Assembly (NCBI RefSeq): GCF_000738005.1
Contig: NZ_JHAL01000002.1
Location: 866,634-930,633 of the forward strand
Direction: 5' to 3'
Length of the DNA: 64,000 nucleotides
DNA from: Bifidobacterium crudilactis
Lineage (GTDB): Bacteria > Actinomycetota > Actinomycetes > Actinomycetales > Bifidobacteriaceae
A model generated the notes under the pieces. That model ran no database searches. It worked only from the letters and a program-made list of their open reading frames with translations, and was not told the DNA's origin. Shown piece after piece: positions 17,929 to 28,632 of this stretch. Numbering within the stretch: the first letter of the stretch is position 1; every line of letters begins with the position of its first letter. The position numbers and the translations under genes are program-made.

Positions 17929-20619
17929 TCAGCCCTTCTGCGCCTCGGCACGCAAGGATGCGAGAGCCGAATCGATGCTGTCCGCGTCACGACCGCCACC
18001 CTGGGCGAAATCGGCCTTGCCGCCGCCACCGCCGCCGAGCATCTTGGATGCGCCTCGGACGAGGTCACCTGCCTTGATGCCGAGTTTGCGTGCGGATTCG
18101 TTCGTGGCAGCGAGCACGACGGGACGTCCTTCCTCGCTGACACCTGCCAAAGCCACGACGACCGGCTGTTCATCACCGAGGCGAGCTCGTAGCTCACTCA
18201 CCGTTTTGCGCAGGGCTTCGACGGAACCGAAGTGCCCGACATTCTTCACTGCAACGGTCACATGGCCATTGCCTGACTGTGCCTGCTCGATGATTGCAGG
18301 AATCGACTGAGACAACTGCTGTTCGTACATCGCCGCGATACGCCTGTCCGACTCTTTGAGCCGGCCAAGCAGCGCGGAGATTCGTGATTCGAGTTCGTCG
18401 GGACGCGCATTGAGCTTATCCGAAAGCTGTGAGACCAGGGCATGTTCACGGGCATTGAATTCGTATGCCCCCTGGCCCACCACGGCATCCACACGACGCA
18501 CTCCGGTTCCGACGGATGCCTCCGAAAGAATCGACACCTGACCGATTTTGCCGACGTGGTCGACATGAGTGCCACCGCAGAGTTCACGGCTCCAGCCATC
18601 CTGACCGATGGTGACGACTCTGACGATGTCTCCGTACTTTTCGCCGAAGAGATGCATGGCGCCAAGTGCGATAGCATCGTCAAACTTCATTTCCTTGGTG
18701 GTGACCGACAGATTGTCGCGAAGTCGATCGTTCACACGGGCTTCGACCGTGTTCATCGCATCGGCGCTCGGAGCTCCGGACCATTGGAAATCGAAGCGTA
18801 GACGGTTCGGGGCGTCTTCGGAACCACGCTGGGTCGCCTGAGGCCCAAGCTCCTCACGAAGGGCTTTGTGGACCATATGTGTGGCGGTGTGCGACCGTGC
18901 GATGGCACCTCGACGTTGCGCATCTATGGTCGCGGTGACTTCTGAGCCGACGACCAAAGTGCCTTCGGTTATCCGGCACTGATGCACGGTAAGGCCCTTG
19001 ATGGGATGCTGGACATCGTCCACATCCAATACGGCGCCTTCGTCCGACAGAATCTCACCCTGATCGGCCAGCTGACCGCCAGCCTGAGCGTAGAAGGGGG
19101 AACGGTCAAGAATTACCTCGACAAAAGCCGGTGCCGAGACCGCAGGAACCGCTCCCTTGCCTGATTCGATGATGCCCAGAACCCGGGAACGACTTGAAAA
19201 ATCGGTGTATCCGAGGAATTCCAGGGGCTTGTCGAGCGTCTTCTTGAAGTCGTCGTAGACACTGAGATCCACGTTATGCCGCTTGCTGAGCGCATCCGCT
19301 CTTGCCCGCGACTTCTGCTCCGCCATCAGTTCGCGGAATTTCGCCTCATCGACCTCGACGCCTTGCTCCTCGGCCATTTCCAGAGTCAGCTCTATGGGGA
19401 AACCGTAGGTGTCGTGCAAGGTGAAGGCCTCGTCACCGCTGACAATCCCCTCGCCACCATCAACGCCGGATTTCTGGGCTTTCTTCACCGCAACATCCAG
19501 GATGCTCGTGCCCTTGTCGAGGGTCCTGCGGAATGATGCCTCCTCGCCATAGGCGGCGGCAGAGATATCCGGGAACAGCTCATTCAGTTCAGGGTAGCTC
19601 GGGCACATCGCCTCTTTGGAGACAGGGAACAGATGCGGCAGCACATCCTCCTGCACACCGAGCATGCGCATCGAACGAACGGACCGACGCAACAGCCTCC
19701 TGAGCACGTAGCCTCGTCCTTCGTTGCTGGGGCGCACACCGTCGCTCATAATCATCAGCGCGCTGCGAATGTGGTCCGCCACAACGCGGAAGCGGACGTC
19801 GTCGTCCTCGTTCTCCCCGTAACGACGGCCTGAAAGCTCTTCTGCGGCCTCGATAACCGGGTAGACCTCATCGGTCTCGTAGATGTTGTTCTTGTGCTGA
19901 AGCAGATAGGCCAGACGCTCAAGACCGGCACCGGTGTCGATGTTCTTGTGCTCCAGTTCACCAACGATATGCAGGTCGGTTTTGGATTTGACGTTGTCGA
20001 CCTCGTAATTCTCGAAGACCAGATCCCAAATCTCGATGTATCGACTTTCGTCGGCAGCGGGGCCACCTTCCAGACCATATTCAGGTCCTCTGTCCACGTA
20101 GATTTCCGAGCAAGGCCCTCCGGGTCCGGGGCCTCCGGTGGTCCAGAAATTATCTTCCATGCCCATGATCTGCATATGCGCCGGGTCCATGCCCTCGTTG
20201 CGCCACAGCGCACGCGCTTCCTCATCATCGGTGTAGGTAGTCACCCAGAGGCTTTCCGGGTCAAATCCATAGCCTCCCTCATCCTGAGGGGTGGTCAGCA
20301 GCGTCCACGCGAAATGAATGGCTTCCTTTTTGAAATAGTCACCGAAAGAGAAGTTGCCGAGCATCTGGAAGAAGGTGCCATGACGCGTTGTTTTCCCAAC
20401 CTCGTCGATGTCGAGGGTACGAACGCATTTCTGATTGCTGGCCATGCGCTTGCTGGGCGGTGTCTGTTCCCCCAGAAGATACGGGATGAACGGAACCATA
20501 CCGGCGATAGTGAACAGCGTTGTCGGGTTCGGCGAAATCAACGATGCCGAAGGCACGACCATATGGCCCTGTTTGGCAAAAAAATCAAGATAGCGCTTGG
20601 CGATCTCTGAAGTGCGCAT
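17929..20619 (-). CDS. alaS: Alanyl-tRNA synthetase
   Basis: Charges tRNA-Ala with alanine. The full length is 896 residues. The class II core starts [19 protein letters not shown] and includes [16 protein letters not shown] and [19 protein letters not shown]. The editing domain has zinc ligands in [16 protein letters not shown] and [10 protein letters not shown]. The C-terminal DHHA1-type domain contains a Gly-rich segment ([15 protein letters not shown]). It heads the alaS-ruvX-mltG cluster. Confidence 0.98.
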   Translation of the reverse strand: MRTSEIAKRYLDFFAKQGHMVVPSASLISPNPTTLFTIAGMVPFIPYLLGEQTPPSKRMASNQKCVRTLDIDEVGKTTRHGTFFQMLGNFSFGDYFKKEAIHFAWTLLTTPQDEGGYGFDPESLWVTTYTDDEEARALWRNEGMDPAHMQIMGMEDNFWTTGGPGPGGPCSEIYVDRGPEYGLEGGPAADESRYIEIWDLVFENYEVDNVKSKTDLHIVGELEHKNIDTGAGLERLAYLLQHKNNIYETDEVYPVIEAAEELSGRRYGENEDDDVRFRVVADHIRSALMIMSDGVRPSNEGRGYVLRRLLRRSVRSMRMLGVQEDVLPHLFPVSKEAMCPSYPELNELFPDISAAAYGEEASFRRTLDKGTSILDVAVKKAQKSGVDGGEGIVSGDEAFTLHDTYGFPIELTLEMAEEQGVEVDEAKFRELMAEQKSRARADALSKRHNVDLSVYDDFKKTLDKPLEFLGYTDFSSRSRVLGIIESGKGAVPAVSAPAFVEVILDRSPFYAQAGGQLADQGEILSDEGAVLDVDDVQHPIKGLTVHQCRITEGTLVVGSEVTATIDAQRRGAIARSHTATHMVHKALREELGPQATQRGSEDAPNRLRFDFQWSGAPSADAMNTVEARVNDRLRDNLSVTTKEMKFDDAIALGAMHLFGEKYGDIVRVVTIGQDGWSRELCGGTHVDHVGKIGQVSILSEASVGTGVRRVDAVVGQGAYEFNAREHALVSQLSDKLNARPDELESRISALLGRLKESDRRIAAMYEQQLSQSIPAIIEQAQSGNGHVTVAVKNVGHFGSVEALRKTVSELRARLGDEQPVVVALAGVSEEGRPVVLAATNESARKLGIKAGDLVRGASKMLGGGGGGKADFAQGGGRDADSIDSALASLRAEAQKG

Positions 20620-20734
20620 TCCTCTAGTAACTCCTTATGGCGTGCATTCGATTCTTGCTGTGAAGCGCCGATTGCAACGACGACGCTCACATGCTGACAA
20701 TTACCTCATCTGGCGCTGGGCCGCAGGCCTGCGA

Positions 20735-20971
20735 TTAGCGCGAGGCCGCAACGTACTGCTGGTTCAATTCAGCTTCGCGTGCCTTGCGTGTGGTCTGAAA
20801 CTCGTCATACAGTCCGAGCACCGTCGATACCGCGACGTTATTGGTCTCACGGCCGAACACGAATTCCCTGGCACCGGCCGGGGTGTGAGCCTTGGCATAC
20901 GAACGTGCCTTGCTGGCCGCGACCACACCGATGGAAAATCCTACCCCTACCCAAAACAGACGTTTGAACAT
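20735..20971 (-). CDS. Small membrane-associated hypothetical protein
   Basis: A 78-residue protein with one N-terminal hydrophobic helix (FKRLFWVGVGFSIGVVAASKA) and a charged remainder (FGRETNNVAVSTVLGLYDEFQTTRKAREAELNQQY). No enzymatic motif is visible. The ATG overlaps the stop of the DUF948 gene (TGATG), and GGGGGA lies just upstream, so the two are coupled. The pair between rpsD and alaS recurs in bifidobacteria as far as I know; function is unknown, with an envelope role inferred only from the membrane helix. Confidence 0.75.
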   Translation of the reverse strand: MFKRLFWVGVGFSIGVVAASKARSYAKAHTPAGAREFVFGRETNNVAVSTVLGLYDEFQTTRKAREAELNQQYVAASR

Positions 20972-21414
20972 CACTCCCCCTTGCCCTTATGTGAATCCGG
21001 AGTGGTGAAATTGGCCGGGTCCGGCACCCCCGCATTCGCCGTGGAGGATTTACGCCCTTTGAAAAAGGAGGTGGCCGTTGAACGGATGGCGAAGAACGCC
21101 GACGCAAGTTTGATTATCGGCTTGCCGAGCATGGAACCGTACAGGTCTGTGAGTGCACCCACATTCCCTGCGGTCGTGGATGCGGCGGCGGATATGCGGT
21201 TCACATCCTCCAAGGTCTTGTTCACCTGCTGAACCGTGGTGGTCGATTCATCAAGAGCAGGCATCGCATGCTCTCCGGTCTCCTTGACGGTATCTGCCAA
21301 CTGATCGAACAACCGTCCAAGACGAATCAACGGATAAATCAGGAACCCGGCGAGCACCGCGAAGGCGATAGCTGCGATAAGACCCGCGATCTGGCCTATA
21401 TCCATCTTCAACAC
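20971..21414 (-). CDS. DUF948 membrane protein
   Basis: A 147-residue protein with an N-terminal membrane helix (IAGLIAAIAFAVLAGFLIYPLIRLG) followed by a helical segment of DUF948 type (LGRLFDQLADTVKETGEHAMPALDESTTTVQQVNKTLEDVNRI) that resembles an extended coiled coil. The lysine-rich tail (KGRKSSTANAG, SHKGKGE) is cytoplasmic if the helix is N-out. It is the first gene of a two-gene unit. Function is unknown. Confidence 0.8.
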   Translation of the reverse strand: MLKMDIGQIAGLIAAIAFAVLAGFLIYPLIRLGRLFDQLADTVKETGEHAMPALDESTTTVQQVNKTLEDVNRISAAASTTAGNVGALTDLYGSMLGKPIIKLASAFFAIRSTATSFFKGRKSSTANAGVPDPANFTTPDSHKGKGE

Positions 21415-21507
21415 CTCTTTCTAACCCCAGTCATGTTACCCGCTCAAGGCTACCACGCTGAGCCCGGGTCACGGCTCTGGCGAAATCCCCCGTTCTTATG
21501 CCGATGA

Positions 21508-22191
21508 CTACTCGTTGTATCCCACGACTGTCAGCGCTTGGCCTATCTGCTGTGCGGTGTCGAATTCCAAGGTGGTCACGCTGCCGTTGCGCGGCCGTTC
21601 GCTGAGGTCGTAACCATCGGGTGCATAGCGGTGCATCAGGCTCAACAAGGTATTGCCGTGCGAAATCACCAGCACATCGTCACCGTCCGTCAATCGTCCG
21701 TTGGCTGCGATGACGGCGAAACCACCTTCTATGCGACGCCAATACTCGGCATCGGACTCCGCATCGTGAAAAGGATCGGCCTCATGCAGGAAGTCCCTGC
21801 TCGCCGACAGACCGTAGCGCTCGACGATGGCGTTGTACGTCCCCACACCATGAGGTGCACCAGCCGCCCACCAGGACGCAGCCATGTCCTGTCCTTCGAA
21901 GTAGCCGTAGCACTGTTCACGAAAATGCATATCCGCATGGACCTCGGGCTGACCATTGGCTGCACCTGCACCCGCAAGGTTGACTGAGAGAATCGTTCGC
22001 GCGGTGATTTCCGCACGTGTGGTATCGGAACAGTACGCCGCGGCAAAGGATACGTCGGCAAGTTTTTCGCCTGCTCTCCGGGCATCCTGCATTCCCTGAG
22101 AGGTGAGCGGAGAATTCGACCATCCTTGGAGTCGGTTGTATCTGTTGAACATCGTTTGCCCATGACGTACCAAGTGAAGATGAAGTAGCAT
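21508..22191 (-). CDS. Histidine phosphatase family protein
   Basis: A phosphoglycerate-mutase-like phosphatase of 227 residues. The catalytic histidine lies in HLHLVRHGQTMFNRYNRLQGW (RHG motif), followed by SPLTSQGMQDARRAGEKLADV; the second catalytic histidine is in DVLVISHGNTLLSLMHRY. The start at 22191 is preferred because the frame upstream runs through the divergent promoter region. Substrate is not predictable from sequence; such proteins range from sugar phosphatases to phosphoglycerate mutases. It diverges from the gene at 22240. Confidence 0.85.
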   Translation of the reverse strand: MLLHLHLVRHGQTMFNRYNRLQGWSNSPLTSQGMQDARRAGEKLADVSFAAAYCSDTTRAEITARTILSVNLAGAGAANGQPEVHADMHFREQCYGYFEGQDMAASWWAAGAPHGVGTYNAIVERYGLSASRDFLHEADPFHDAESDAEYWRRIEGGFAVIAANGRLTDGDDVLVISHGNTLLSLMHRYAPDGYDLSERPRNGSVTTLEFDTAQQIGQALTVVGYNE

Positions 22192-22201
22192 ACCGTCGAT
22201 T

Positions 22202-22241
22202 ATGGCACCATCGTCGTCTGGATGCCCCATAATGGTGCCAT
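22202..22241. promoter_or_regulatory. Paired dyad in a divergent promoter region
   Basis: The sequences ATGGCACCAT (22202-22211) and ATGGTGCCAT (22232-22241) are exact inverted copies 30 bp apart (about three helical turns), and each is itself a near-palindrome (ATGG-nn-CCAT). They lie between divergent genes, and the second overlaps the start codon at 22240. CATAAT, a -10-like hexamer, also occurs here. An operator is inferred, not shown. Confidence 0.4.
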
Positions 22242-22605
22242 GGGTAGATTCTTCGGACGATGGTTCACATTGACAATCGCGGTAGGCGTGATGACCTGGC
22301 TGCTGCCCGGCATGATCGTCCAAGGCTCGAACACCTTTTTCTCCATAGCGAGTTTCGCACTCTTCATGGCCCTGATCAATGCTTCGGTCAAGCCGGTGGT
22401 ACAGCTTCTAGCCTTGCCGTTGACCGTCATCACCTTCGGCCTGGCCGCGCTGATTTTGAATGTGATGTTCATGCAACTTGCTTCATGGCTTTCCATCACC
22501 GTGTTCAACGAAGGCATCTACATCGCCGGGTTCTGGTGGGCGGTGATCGGCAGCTTCATCATGATGGTCGTCGACGGCATCGTGGGCTCCATCATCCACG
22601 ACTGA
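22240..22605 (+). CDS. Phage-holin-family (YvlD-like) membrane protein
   Basis: A 121-residue integral membrane protein with about four hydrophobic helices (TLTIAVGVMTWLLPGMIV, SIASFALFMALINASVKPVV, LPLTVITFGLAALILNVMFM, FWWAVIGSFIMMVVDGIVG). The ALINASVKPVVQLLALPLTVITFG block is the hallmark of the small 'phage holin family'/DUF360-type proteins found on bacterial chromosomes; these are not phage lysis proteins by context. Starts at 22222 and 22240 are both in frame. No good ribosome-binding site is visible, so a leaderless transcript from the CATAAT box is possible. Confidence 0.82.
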   Translation: MGRFFGRWFTLTIAVGVMTWLLPGMIVQGSNTFFSIASFALFMALINASVKPVVQLLALPLTVITFGLAALILNVMFMQLASWLSITVFNEGIYIAGFWWAVIGSFIMMVVDGIVGSIIHD

Positions 22606-22626
22606 TTGTTCACGACTGTCTGAGAG

Positions 22627-22695
22627 ATAACTGCACTAAAAGGACAGCTTTTCGGAGGAATTATCACCACATTGCTGTCCTTTTAGTGCAGTTAT
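22627..22695. repeat. Dispersed palindromic element, copy 3
   Basis: A perfect 22-bp inverted repeat (ATAACTGCACTAAAAGGACAGC with its complement) around a 25-nt loop. It is located between the convergent holin-like gene and rpsD. Compared with copy 1, the pair at GCGC/GCAC changes on both arms together, so base pairing is kept. Confidence 0.85.
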
Positions 22696-22773
22696 GTCCT
22701 TCGAGCTCGATAACAGCGATGCGCCGCACGGGAATCCGTGCGGCGCATCGAAAAGCTTTCGAAAGTATCCGAA

Positions 22774-23400
22774 TCAGCGGGCGTAGTACTCGACCACGTA
22801 CTGGATGTTGACCTGCACCGGAATCTCTTCCGGTTCCGGCTTACGTGTCAGAGTGGCCTTCAAGGAAGCGAGATCCACATCAAGGTATCCGGGAACCGCG
22901 GGGAGCACGTCGCGGTGGACGCCTTCGGCTGCGATCTGGAAAGGTACCGTGGTCTGGCTCTTCGGCTTGACCTGGATGGTCTGTCCGGGACGGACGCGGT
23001 AGCTCGGGCGATCGACGATGTTGCCGTCGACCAGGATGTGACGGTGCACGACATACTGACGAGCCTGAGCCGTGGTACGGGCGATGCCTGCACGCAGCAC
23101 GAGGTTGTCGAGACGAACCTCGAGATCCCTCAGCATGGCGTTGCCGGTCTGGCCTGCCTCGTGGGTGCCCTTCTCGTAAGCGGCGCGAAGCTGCTTCTCG
23201 GAAAGACCGAACTGAGCCCTCAAACGCTGCTTTTCACGCAGACGTACGGCGTAATCGGATTCGGTGCGACGACGAGTGCGGCCATGCTCACCAGGAGCAT
23301 AGGGGCGCTTCTCGAAGATGCGCTGAGCCTTGGGAGTCAGAGCGATTCCCAGTGCTCGGGACAGGCGCACCTGACGGCGCGAACGCTGAACCTTAGTCAT
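22774..23400 (-). CDS. rpsD: 30S ribosomal protein S4
   Basis: A primary 16S rRNA-binding protein of 208 residues. The N-terminal region has SRRQVRLSRALGIALTPKAQRIFEKRPYAPGEHG. The S4 RNA-binding domain is evident in MLRDLEVRLDNLVLRAGIARTTAQARQYVVHRHILVDGNIVDRPSYRVRPG, and the C-terminus IQYVVEYYAR is typical. It is a lone S4 gene, separate from the ribosomal protein clusters, as in other bifidobacteria. Confidence 0.98.
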   Translation of the reverse strand: MTKVQRSRRQVRLSRALGIALTPKAQRIFEKRPYAPGEHGRTRRRTESDYAVRLREKQRLRAQFGLSEKQLRAAYEKGTHEAGQTGNAMLRDLEVRLDNLVLRAGIARTTAQARQYVVHRHILVDGNIVDRPSYRVRPGQTIQVKPKSQTTVPFQIAAEGVHRDVLPAVPGYLDVDLASLKATLTRKPEPEEIPVQVNIQYVVEYYAR

Positions 23401-23722
23401 AAATTCATTCCTTTATTGCTGTCGTTATCTGAACGCAGGTGGTACAACCCACCGAGTCAGCCTCTCCAATGCTTCACCGTGCGATGCACGAGCGATGTTG
23501 CCACCGCCGACCCATTGACGGGCTAAGACTCCAGAAAGATGCCCACTTGTGCAGGCACCAGCGTTCAATCCTACACTAAGGTCCGTATCTTTCCGACACG
23601 GAGAACATTTTCCCTGATTCTGTCGTCTGCGCAGGGATTTCGGCCATCACGCGAGCATGAGCCCCGAAATCACTCACAGATACGCGGAGAGAGCCAAACA
23701 TCCCTACAGCAAGCGCTGTGGT
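23401..23722. other. Intergenic region between pcrA and rpsD
   Basis: This 322-bp stretch has no supported gene. A hairpin-forming pair, GATTTCGG (23636-23643) and CCGAAATC (about 23663-23670), lies roughly 55-85 nt after the helicase stop and may be its terminator, without a T-run. The part next to rpsD should hold the rpsD promoter and leader; I see no clear S4 pseudoknot by eye. Confidence 0.5.
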
Positions 23723-26335
23723 TCAGAGTTTTTCGATTGGAGCGACCCGCAACATCAGTCGTTTGACGCCATCCGAACCAAAGTCCACTGTGATGACCGA
23801 GTTTCGCCCCTTGTCCTGCAGTTCCACCACAGTGCCCAAGCCATAGCGGTCATGGGACACCTTGTCCCCGACGGAGAAATCCGCAATCTGATGCTCTTGC
23901 GGTGGCGGGACCTGAGCGGACGCCTTTTTGGCTGGCACCCTACGCGTAGTCACCGCGGCATGCTTGGAAGCCCTGCCACCGGCGCCACCGGAACTGCGAT
24001 ACCCCGACCCGGAACCATAACCCGAATACTTCCCCGAATACGTTCCACCGTGACCCGAAGAATACGAGGATGACGATGAGCGACGGTACGAGCCTCCCTC
24101 ATGCGAGGAACGCGAAGAACCCCAACGTGACGTTGAGCCTGCCGCATTGCCGCCCAGACTCGCCGACGATCCGAATGAGGTGCCGAAGCCGTCGTCTTCG
24201 AAGCCTCCGAATTCATTGGCATCATCGGTCCAGTTGCTGCGCATGCGCTCCACACTGGATTCGCGGCGTTTCCAGTCGATAAGACCGTCAGGGATATCAT
24301 CCAGGAACTGACTCGGCAGCATCTCACTCGCCTGCCCCCATTGCGCACGCACGGCGGCTCGCGTCAGATACAGCCGCTGCTTGGCACGTGTGATGCCCAC
24401 ATAGGCGAGCCTGCGCTCTTCGGCAAGCTCGGTGGTGTCCTCGAGACTGCGGGAGTGCGGGAAGGTTCCCTGCTCCATGCCGGTAAGGAACACCACGGGG
24501 TATTCCAGGCCTTTGGCGGTATGCAGCGTCATCAACGTTACCTTGCCGAAGTCCGCGCCCGAGTCAGGCAGCTGGTCGGAATCCGCGACCAAGGCCGTGG
24601 TCTCCATGAACGCCGACAGCGACGCATCCGGCGTGTTCTGCTCGAATTCGGCCGCGACCGACTGCAGCTGCGAGAGATTCTCGACTCTGGAGGCATCCTG
24701 CGGGTCGTCGGACTTGCGCAGCTCTTCCAACAGACCGGTCTGTTCGAGAACCTGCGCAACGATCAGGGAGGGCTTGGCATCATGCTCCTGTGCAAACGAT
24801 GCGAGGCTGTTCATCAGGTCCCGGAAGGCCTTGAGCATCGTCGTGGTGCGGGTGGGCATGCCTTCTATGGATTCCAGATGGCTGACGCCGCTCCAGAAAC
24901 TCACACCCTGCACCTGCGCGTACTGCGTCACCAACGCTTCAGCCCTGGCGCCCAGACCTCGCTTCGGCACATTGAGTATCCTGCGCATGTTGACGTCGTC
25001 ATCGGGATTGGCCAAGGCCTGCATATAGGCCAGGGCGTCCTTGATTTCCCGGCGCTCGTAGAATTTCGTTCCACCGATGAGCTGGTACGGGATGCCCGCG
25101 TTGATCAGCGCCTCTTCGAGGGAACGAGACTGCGCATTCGCCCTGTACATGATTGCCATATCCGAGTAGTGAATCTCGTCTTCGGCGGCAAGCCTGGCGA
25201 TTTCGTTCGTAATCCACGAGGCTTCCTGCTGGGCATTGTCCGCCGCGAATGCGGTGATTGGGCTCCCCTTGCCCAACGCCGTCCAAAGCTTCTTCGGTTT
25301 ACGTCCCTCGTTCTTGGCGATCACTGCATTGGCGGCATCGAGAATGGTCTGCGTGGAGCGGTAGTTCTGCTCCAGCATGATCGTGGTCGCACTGGGGAAA
25401 TCCTTTTCAAAATCCTGGATATTGCTGATATCCGCACCACGGAAGGCGTAGATGGACTGGTCGGAATCGCCGACGACGGTTATCCAGGCCGGGCCGTTCA
25501 TGCCGGAAGCAACCGCAGTGGCCGACCGTCGAGAATCCGCGTCGATTCCTGCGAGCTCGCGAATCAGTTCATATTGAGCGTGATTCGTGTCCTGATACTC
25601 ATCGACAAGAATGTAGCGGAACTTGTGGCGGTAATACTCGGCAACCAATGGGTCCGAACGCAGCAACTCGACGGTTCGGCCGATGAGATCGTCGAAGTCG
25701 ACGGCATTGGCCTGAGCGAGCCGGTGCTGGTACTCGGCGTAGATCACCGCGTAGAGCTCCTCTACGTTCCCGAAGCGTCCGACCTGCTGACCCCGCTGCC
25801 CTGGTTTGTAATCGGGGGCATACTGCTTCAGCTGCCCCTGCCAATCCTGGAGATTGTTCTTGTAATCGGAAATGCGCGACAGTATCGCCCGAGGCGTGTA
25901 GCGCTTGAGGTCAATATTCAGATCGCTGCCGATGATCTTCACCAGACGTTCCGAGTCCGCCGAGTCGTAGATGGAGAAACCGGAACGCAAGCCGATGGAT
26001 TTGCCGTCGCGCCTGAGAATGCGCACGCAGGCCGAATGGAATGTGGACACCCACATGCGTTGCGCGACGGGCCCTATAAGCGTGGACAGCCGCTCCCGCA
26101 TTTCCGCCGCGGCCTTGTTGGTGAAGGTGATGGCCAGTATCTGACTTGGCCAGGCCCCGAACTGGCTCAGTATCCACGCTATTCTCCGGGTAAGCACACG
26201 GGTTTTGCCCGATCCCGCCCCTGCCCCTATCAGCAGGGCCGGTCCCCGGTGCTGAACTGCCTGCGCCTGCTGGTGATTGAGATCGCCAATCAAATCCTCT
26301 GCGCTACGTTGTATGAGATCTGGATCGACCGTCAC
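23723..26335 (-). CDS. pcrA: UvrD/PcrA-type ATP-dependent DNA helicase
   Basis: A superfamily 1A 3'-5' helicase of about 870 residues, used in repair and in clearing RecA or transcription obstacles. Motifs are visible: Walker A LIGAGAGSGKTRVLTRRI, Ia ITFTNKAAAEM, II ILVDEYQDTNHAQYELI, III TVVGDSDQSIYAFRGADI, IV ITLEQNYRST-like (MLEQNYRSTQTIL), V MTLHTAKGLEYPVVFLTGMEQG and VI RRLAYVGITRAKQRLYLTRA. A Ser/Gly/Tyr-rich linker near residue 780 leads to a C-terminal Tudor-like tail (VGDKVSHDRYGLGTVVELQDKGRNSVITVDF). GTG 26335 follows GAGGAG; the upstream ATG 26422 would overlap guaA. Confidence 0.94.
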   Translation of the reverse strand: MTVDPDLIQRSAEDLIGDLNHQQAQAVQHRGPALLIGAGAGSGKTRVLTRRIAWILSQFGAWPSQILAITFTNKAAAEMRERLSTLIGPVAQRMWVSTFHSACVRILRRDGKSIGLRSGFSIYDSADSERLVKIIGSDLNIDLKRYTPRAILSRISDYKNNLQDWQGQLKQYAPDYKPGQRGQQVGRFGNVEELYAVIYAEYQHRLAQANAVDFDDLIGRTVELLRSDPLVAEYYRHKFRYILVDEYQDTNHAQYELIRELAGIDADSRRSATAVASGMNGPAWITVVGDSDQSIYAFRGADISNIQDFEKDFPSATTIMLEQNYRSTQTILDAANAVIAKNEGRKPKKLWTALGKGSPITAFAADNAQQEASWITNEIARLAAEDEIHYSDMAIMYRANAQSRSLEEALINAGIPYQLIGGTKFYERREIKDALAYMQALANPDDDVNMRRILNVPKRGLGARAEALVTQYAQVQGVSFWSGVSHLESIEGMPTRTTTMLKAFRDLMNSLASFAQEHDAKPSLIVAQVLEQTGLLEELRKSDDPQDASRVENLSQLQSVAAEFEQNTPDASLSAFMETTALVADSDQLPDSGADFGKVTLMTLHTAKGLEYPVVFLTGMEQGTFPHSRSLEDTTELAEERRLAYVGITRAKQRLYLTRAAVRAQWGQASEMLPSQFLDDIPDGLIDWKRRESSVERMRSNWTDDANEFGGFEDDGFGTSFGSSASLGGNAAGSTSRWGSSRSSHEGGSYRRSSSSSYSSGHGGTYSGKYSGYGSGSGYRSSGGAGGRASKHAAVTTRRVPAKKASAQVPPPQEHQIADFSVGDKVSHDRYGLGTVVELQDKGRNSVITVDFGSDGVKRLMLRVAPIEKL

Positions 26336-26412
26336 AGTATGTTGTTCTCCTCGATTTGGCTGTTGTTGCCCATGCGACGCCCATTTGGCGATACCACTTG
26401 GCAGTGCTCCAC

Positions 26413-27975
26413 TTACTCCCACTCGATTGTTGCCGGCGGCTTGGATGTCACGTCAAGGGCAACGCGGTTGATGCCGCGGCACTCGTTGGTGATGCGGGTC
26501 GAAATCACCGAGAGCACATCGTAAGGGACTCTGGACCAGTCGGCGGTCATCGCGTCCTCCGAACTCACAGGACGCAGAACGATAGGCGAGCCATAAGTCC
26601 GCTCGTCGCCTTGAACGCCCACTGAATGAACGTCGGCGAGCAGCACCACCGGGCACTGCCAGATGTCACGATCAAGACCGGCCTTGCTGAGCTCCTCGCG
26701 GGCGATGGCGTCCGCTTCGCGCAGCAGATCGAGCCGCTCCTGAGTGATCGCACCGATGATGCGAATACCCAGTCCCGGACCGGGGAACGGCTGCCGCCAG
26801 ACGATGTCGTCGGGCAGACCCAATTCTGTGCCTATGGCGCGGACCTCATCCTTGAACAGTGTGCGCAAGGGCTCGACCAGCGAGAATTTCAGATCATCGG
26901 GCAGTCCTCCGACATTGTGGTGCGATTTGATATTCGCCGCACCATCACCGCCACCGGATTCCACGACATCCGGGTACAAGGTACCTTGCACGAGGAATTT
27001 GACCTCTTCGCCCTGTTCACCAGCCTTGCTGACGATGTCGCGCGCCGCCTTCTCAAAGGTGCGAATAAAGCGTTCGCCGATGATTTTCCGTTTGCGCTCG
27101 GGTTCGCTCACGCCGTCCAGAGCCTGAAGAAAATCCGCAGAGGCGTCGACCGCCACAAGACGAATCCCTGTGGCTTCGACGAAGTCCTTGCGAACCTGTT
27201 CCACCTCGCCCTTACGCAACAGACCATGGTCGACGAACACACATGTCAGCTGGTCTCCGACCGCCTTGTGCACCAACGCCGCAGCAACAGCCGAGTCGAC
27301 TCCCCCCGACAACCCGCAGATGACCTGGTGATTGCCTATCTGAGCGCGAATCTTCGTAACCTGCTCTTCGATGATGCTGGAAGCATCCCAATGGGCCTCA
27401 ATACCCGCACAGTCATGCAGGAAGGTCTCGATGAGGTTCTGGCCAAGCGGAGTATGACGGACCTCCGGGTGCCACTGCACTCCGTAGAGACCTCGCTCGG
27501 TATCCTGCATGGCGGCTACCGGCGCACCCTGCGTATGGGCGAGCACCTCAAAGCCTTCAGGCGCGCTTTCAACGGCGACGCCATGGCTCATCCAGGTGCT
27601 CTGTTCCTCGGGTGATCCTTCGAGAATGCCTTCAGCATGGTCTACGGCCGCGGGCGTCTTTCCGTATTCTCCCAGAGCGGCGCGGTCCACGGTGCCGCCC
27701 AGTTCATGCGCCATTACCTGGAATCCGTAGCAGATGCCCAGCACGGGAATCCCTGCATCGAATATCTTGGCATCTATGCCGGGAGCTCCCGGCTCGAACA
27801 CCGAAGCCGGTCCTCCCGACAGGATAATCGCCTTGGGGTCCTTGGCGAGTATCTCGTCGACAGGCATCGAGTGCGGAACCAACTCCGAATACACATGAGC
27901 TTCACGCACCCGGCGTGCAATCAACTGCGCATACTGCGCACCGAAATCGACCACAAGTACGGGACCTTGTGCCAT
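26413..27975 (-). CDS. guaA: GMP synthase (glutamine-hydrolysing)
   Basis: Converts XMP to GMP using glutamine and ATP. It has 520 residues from ATG 27975, preceded by GAGAGAA. The N-terminal class I amidotransferase domain has [35 protein letters not shown] (nucleophile cysteine) and [11 protein letters not shown]. The ATP-pyrophosphatase domain has [19 protein letters not shown] (SGGVDS P-loop), and the dimerisation domain ends [44 protein letters not shown] sequence. The frame is open 87 codons upstream, but that part is not GuaA-like. Confidence 0.97.
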   Translation of the reverse strand: MAQGPVLVVDFGAQYAQLIARRVREAHVYSELVPHSMPVDEILAKDPKAIILSGGPASVFEPGAPGIDAKIFDAGIPVLGICYGFQVMAHELGGTVDRAALGEYGKTPAAVDHAEGILEGSPEEQSTWMSHGVAVESAPEGFEVLAHTQGAPVAAMQDTERGLYGVQWHPEVRHTPLGQNLIETFLHDCAGIEAHWDASSIIEEQVTKIRAQIGNHQVICGLSGGVDSAVAAALVHKAVGDQLTCVFVDHGLLRKGEVEQVRKDFVEATGIRLVAVDASADFLQALDGVSEPERKRKIIGERFIRTFEKAARDIVSKAGEQGEEVKFLVQGTLYPDVVESGGGDGAANIKSHHNVGGLPDDLKFSLVEPLRTLFKDEVRAIGTELGLPDDIVWRQPFPGPGLGIRIIGAITQERLDLLREADAIAREELSKAGLDRDIWQCPVVLLADVHSVGVQGDERTYGSPIVLRPVSSEDAMTADWSRVPYDVLSVISTRITNECRGINRVALDVTSKPPATIEWE

Positions 27976-28632
27976 ATATTCTCTCGCTTTCCTATGAGTC
28001 ACGACGAATCGTCCACAGCGGCCGCATATGCGTCGGATACCGCACTGCGAGGCCCGGCAACCGGCAGCAAGGCCGCCGGCAATGAAAGGTCGGATCGAGG
28101 CTTTTCTGAATACGTCGATTATGTCTGCTGTTTTAGACATTCCGCTATGCCGCGAGTCAGCGGCTCCCCCGAATCGGTCCATGCCGGGACTCTTGCGCAT
28201 CTTTCCCCCTGCCGCTGCACTGAGGAGCTCATGCAACCCGTGCAGTGCGGTATTCCCTCATCCGACACGCTCGATGCCCTTCTTTTGACACCGCATCAGA
28301 ACAACGAAAATGTTCATTCGAACTTTATAGTGTCATTCCCCTAGACAATTTCATTCAGAGTCAAATCCTCAGAATTTCGCAAATTCGCTGTCGCAGCTGC
28401 AATATCGGGCATCTCGGGCCAAATCAAGCCGATGCAAAAGGTAACAGAATCTACAGTTTCCTTAACAACATCGAACAGACACGCAAAAAAGACTCCATAA
28501 GTCTGCTAGTCAAAGTAGCATGTTTAACGACTGGTGATGAGGGTTCCAAGAATCGGAAACGTTAGGCGGAACACTCACAACCGAACGAAAATAATCAATC
28601 GCACAACACAGTGCAGGAGTACAGGAGTATAT
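27976..28632. other. Long upstream region of xfp and guaA
   Basis: A 657-bp region separates the divergent guaA and xfp starts. No credible gene was seen. The part next to xfp (about 28320-28620) is clearly AT-richer than its surroundings and should hold the strong phosphoketolase promoter. An AGGAG at 28622-28626 is the xfp ribosome-binding site. A short hairpin (AGACTccatAAGTCT, 28491-28505) and a dyad AACGTT near 28559 are visible, but their role is unknown. Confidence 0.5.

Noticed and set aside
26413..28236. Long N-terminal extension of guaA (87 extra codons)
   Set aside because: ATG 27975 has a ribosome-binding site and gives a normal GMP synthase N-terminus; the upstream frame is not protein-like.
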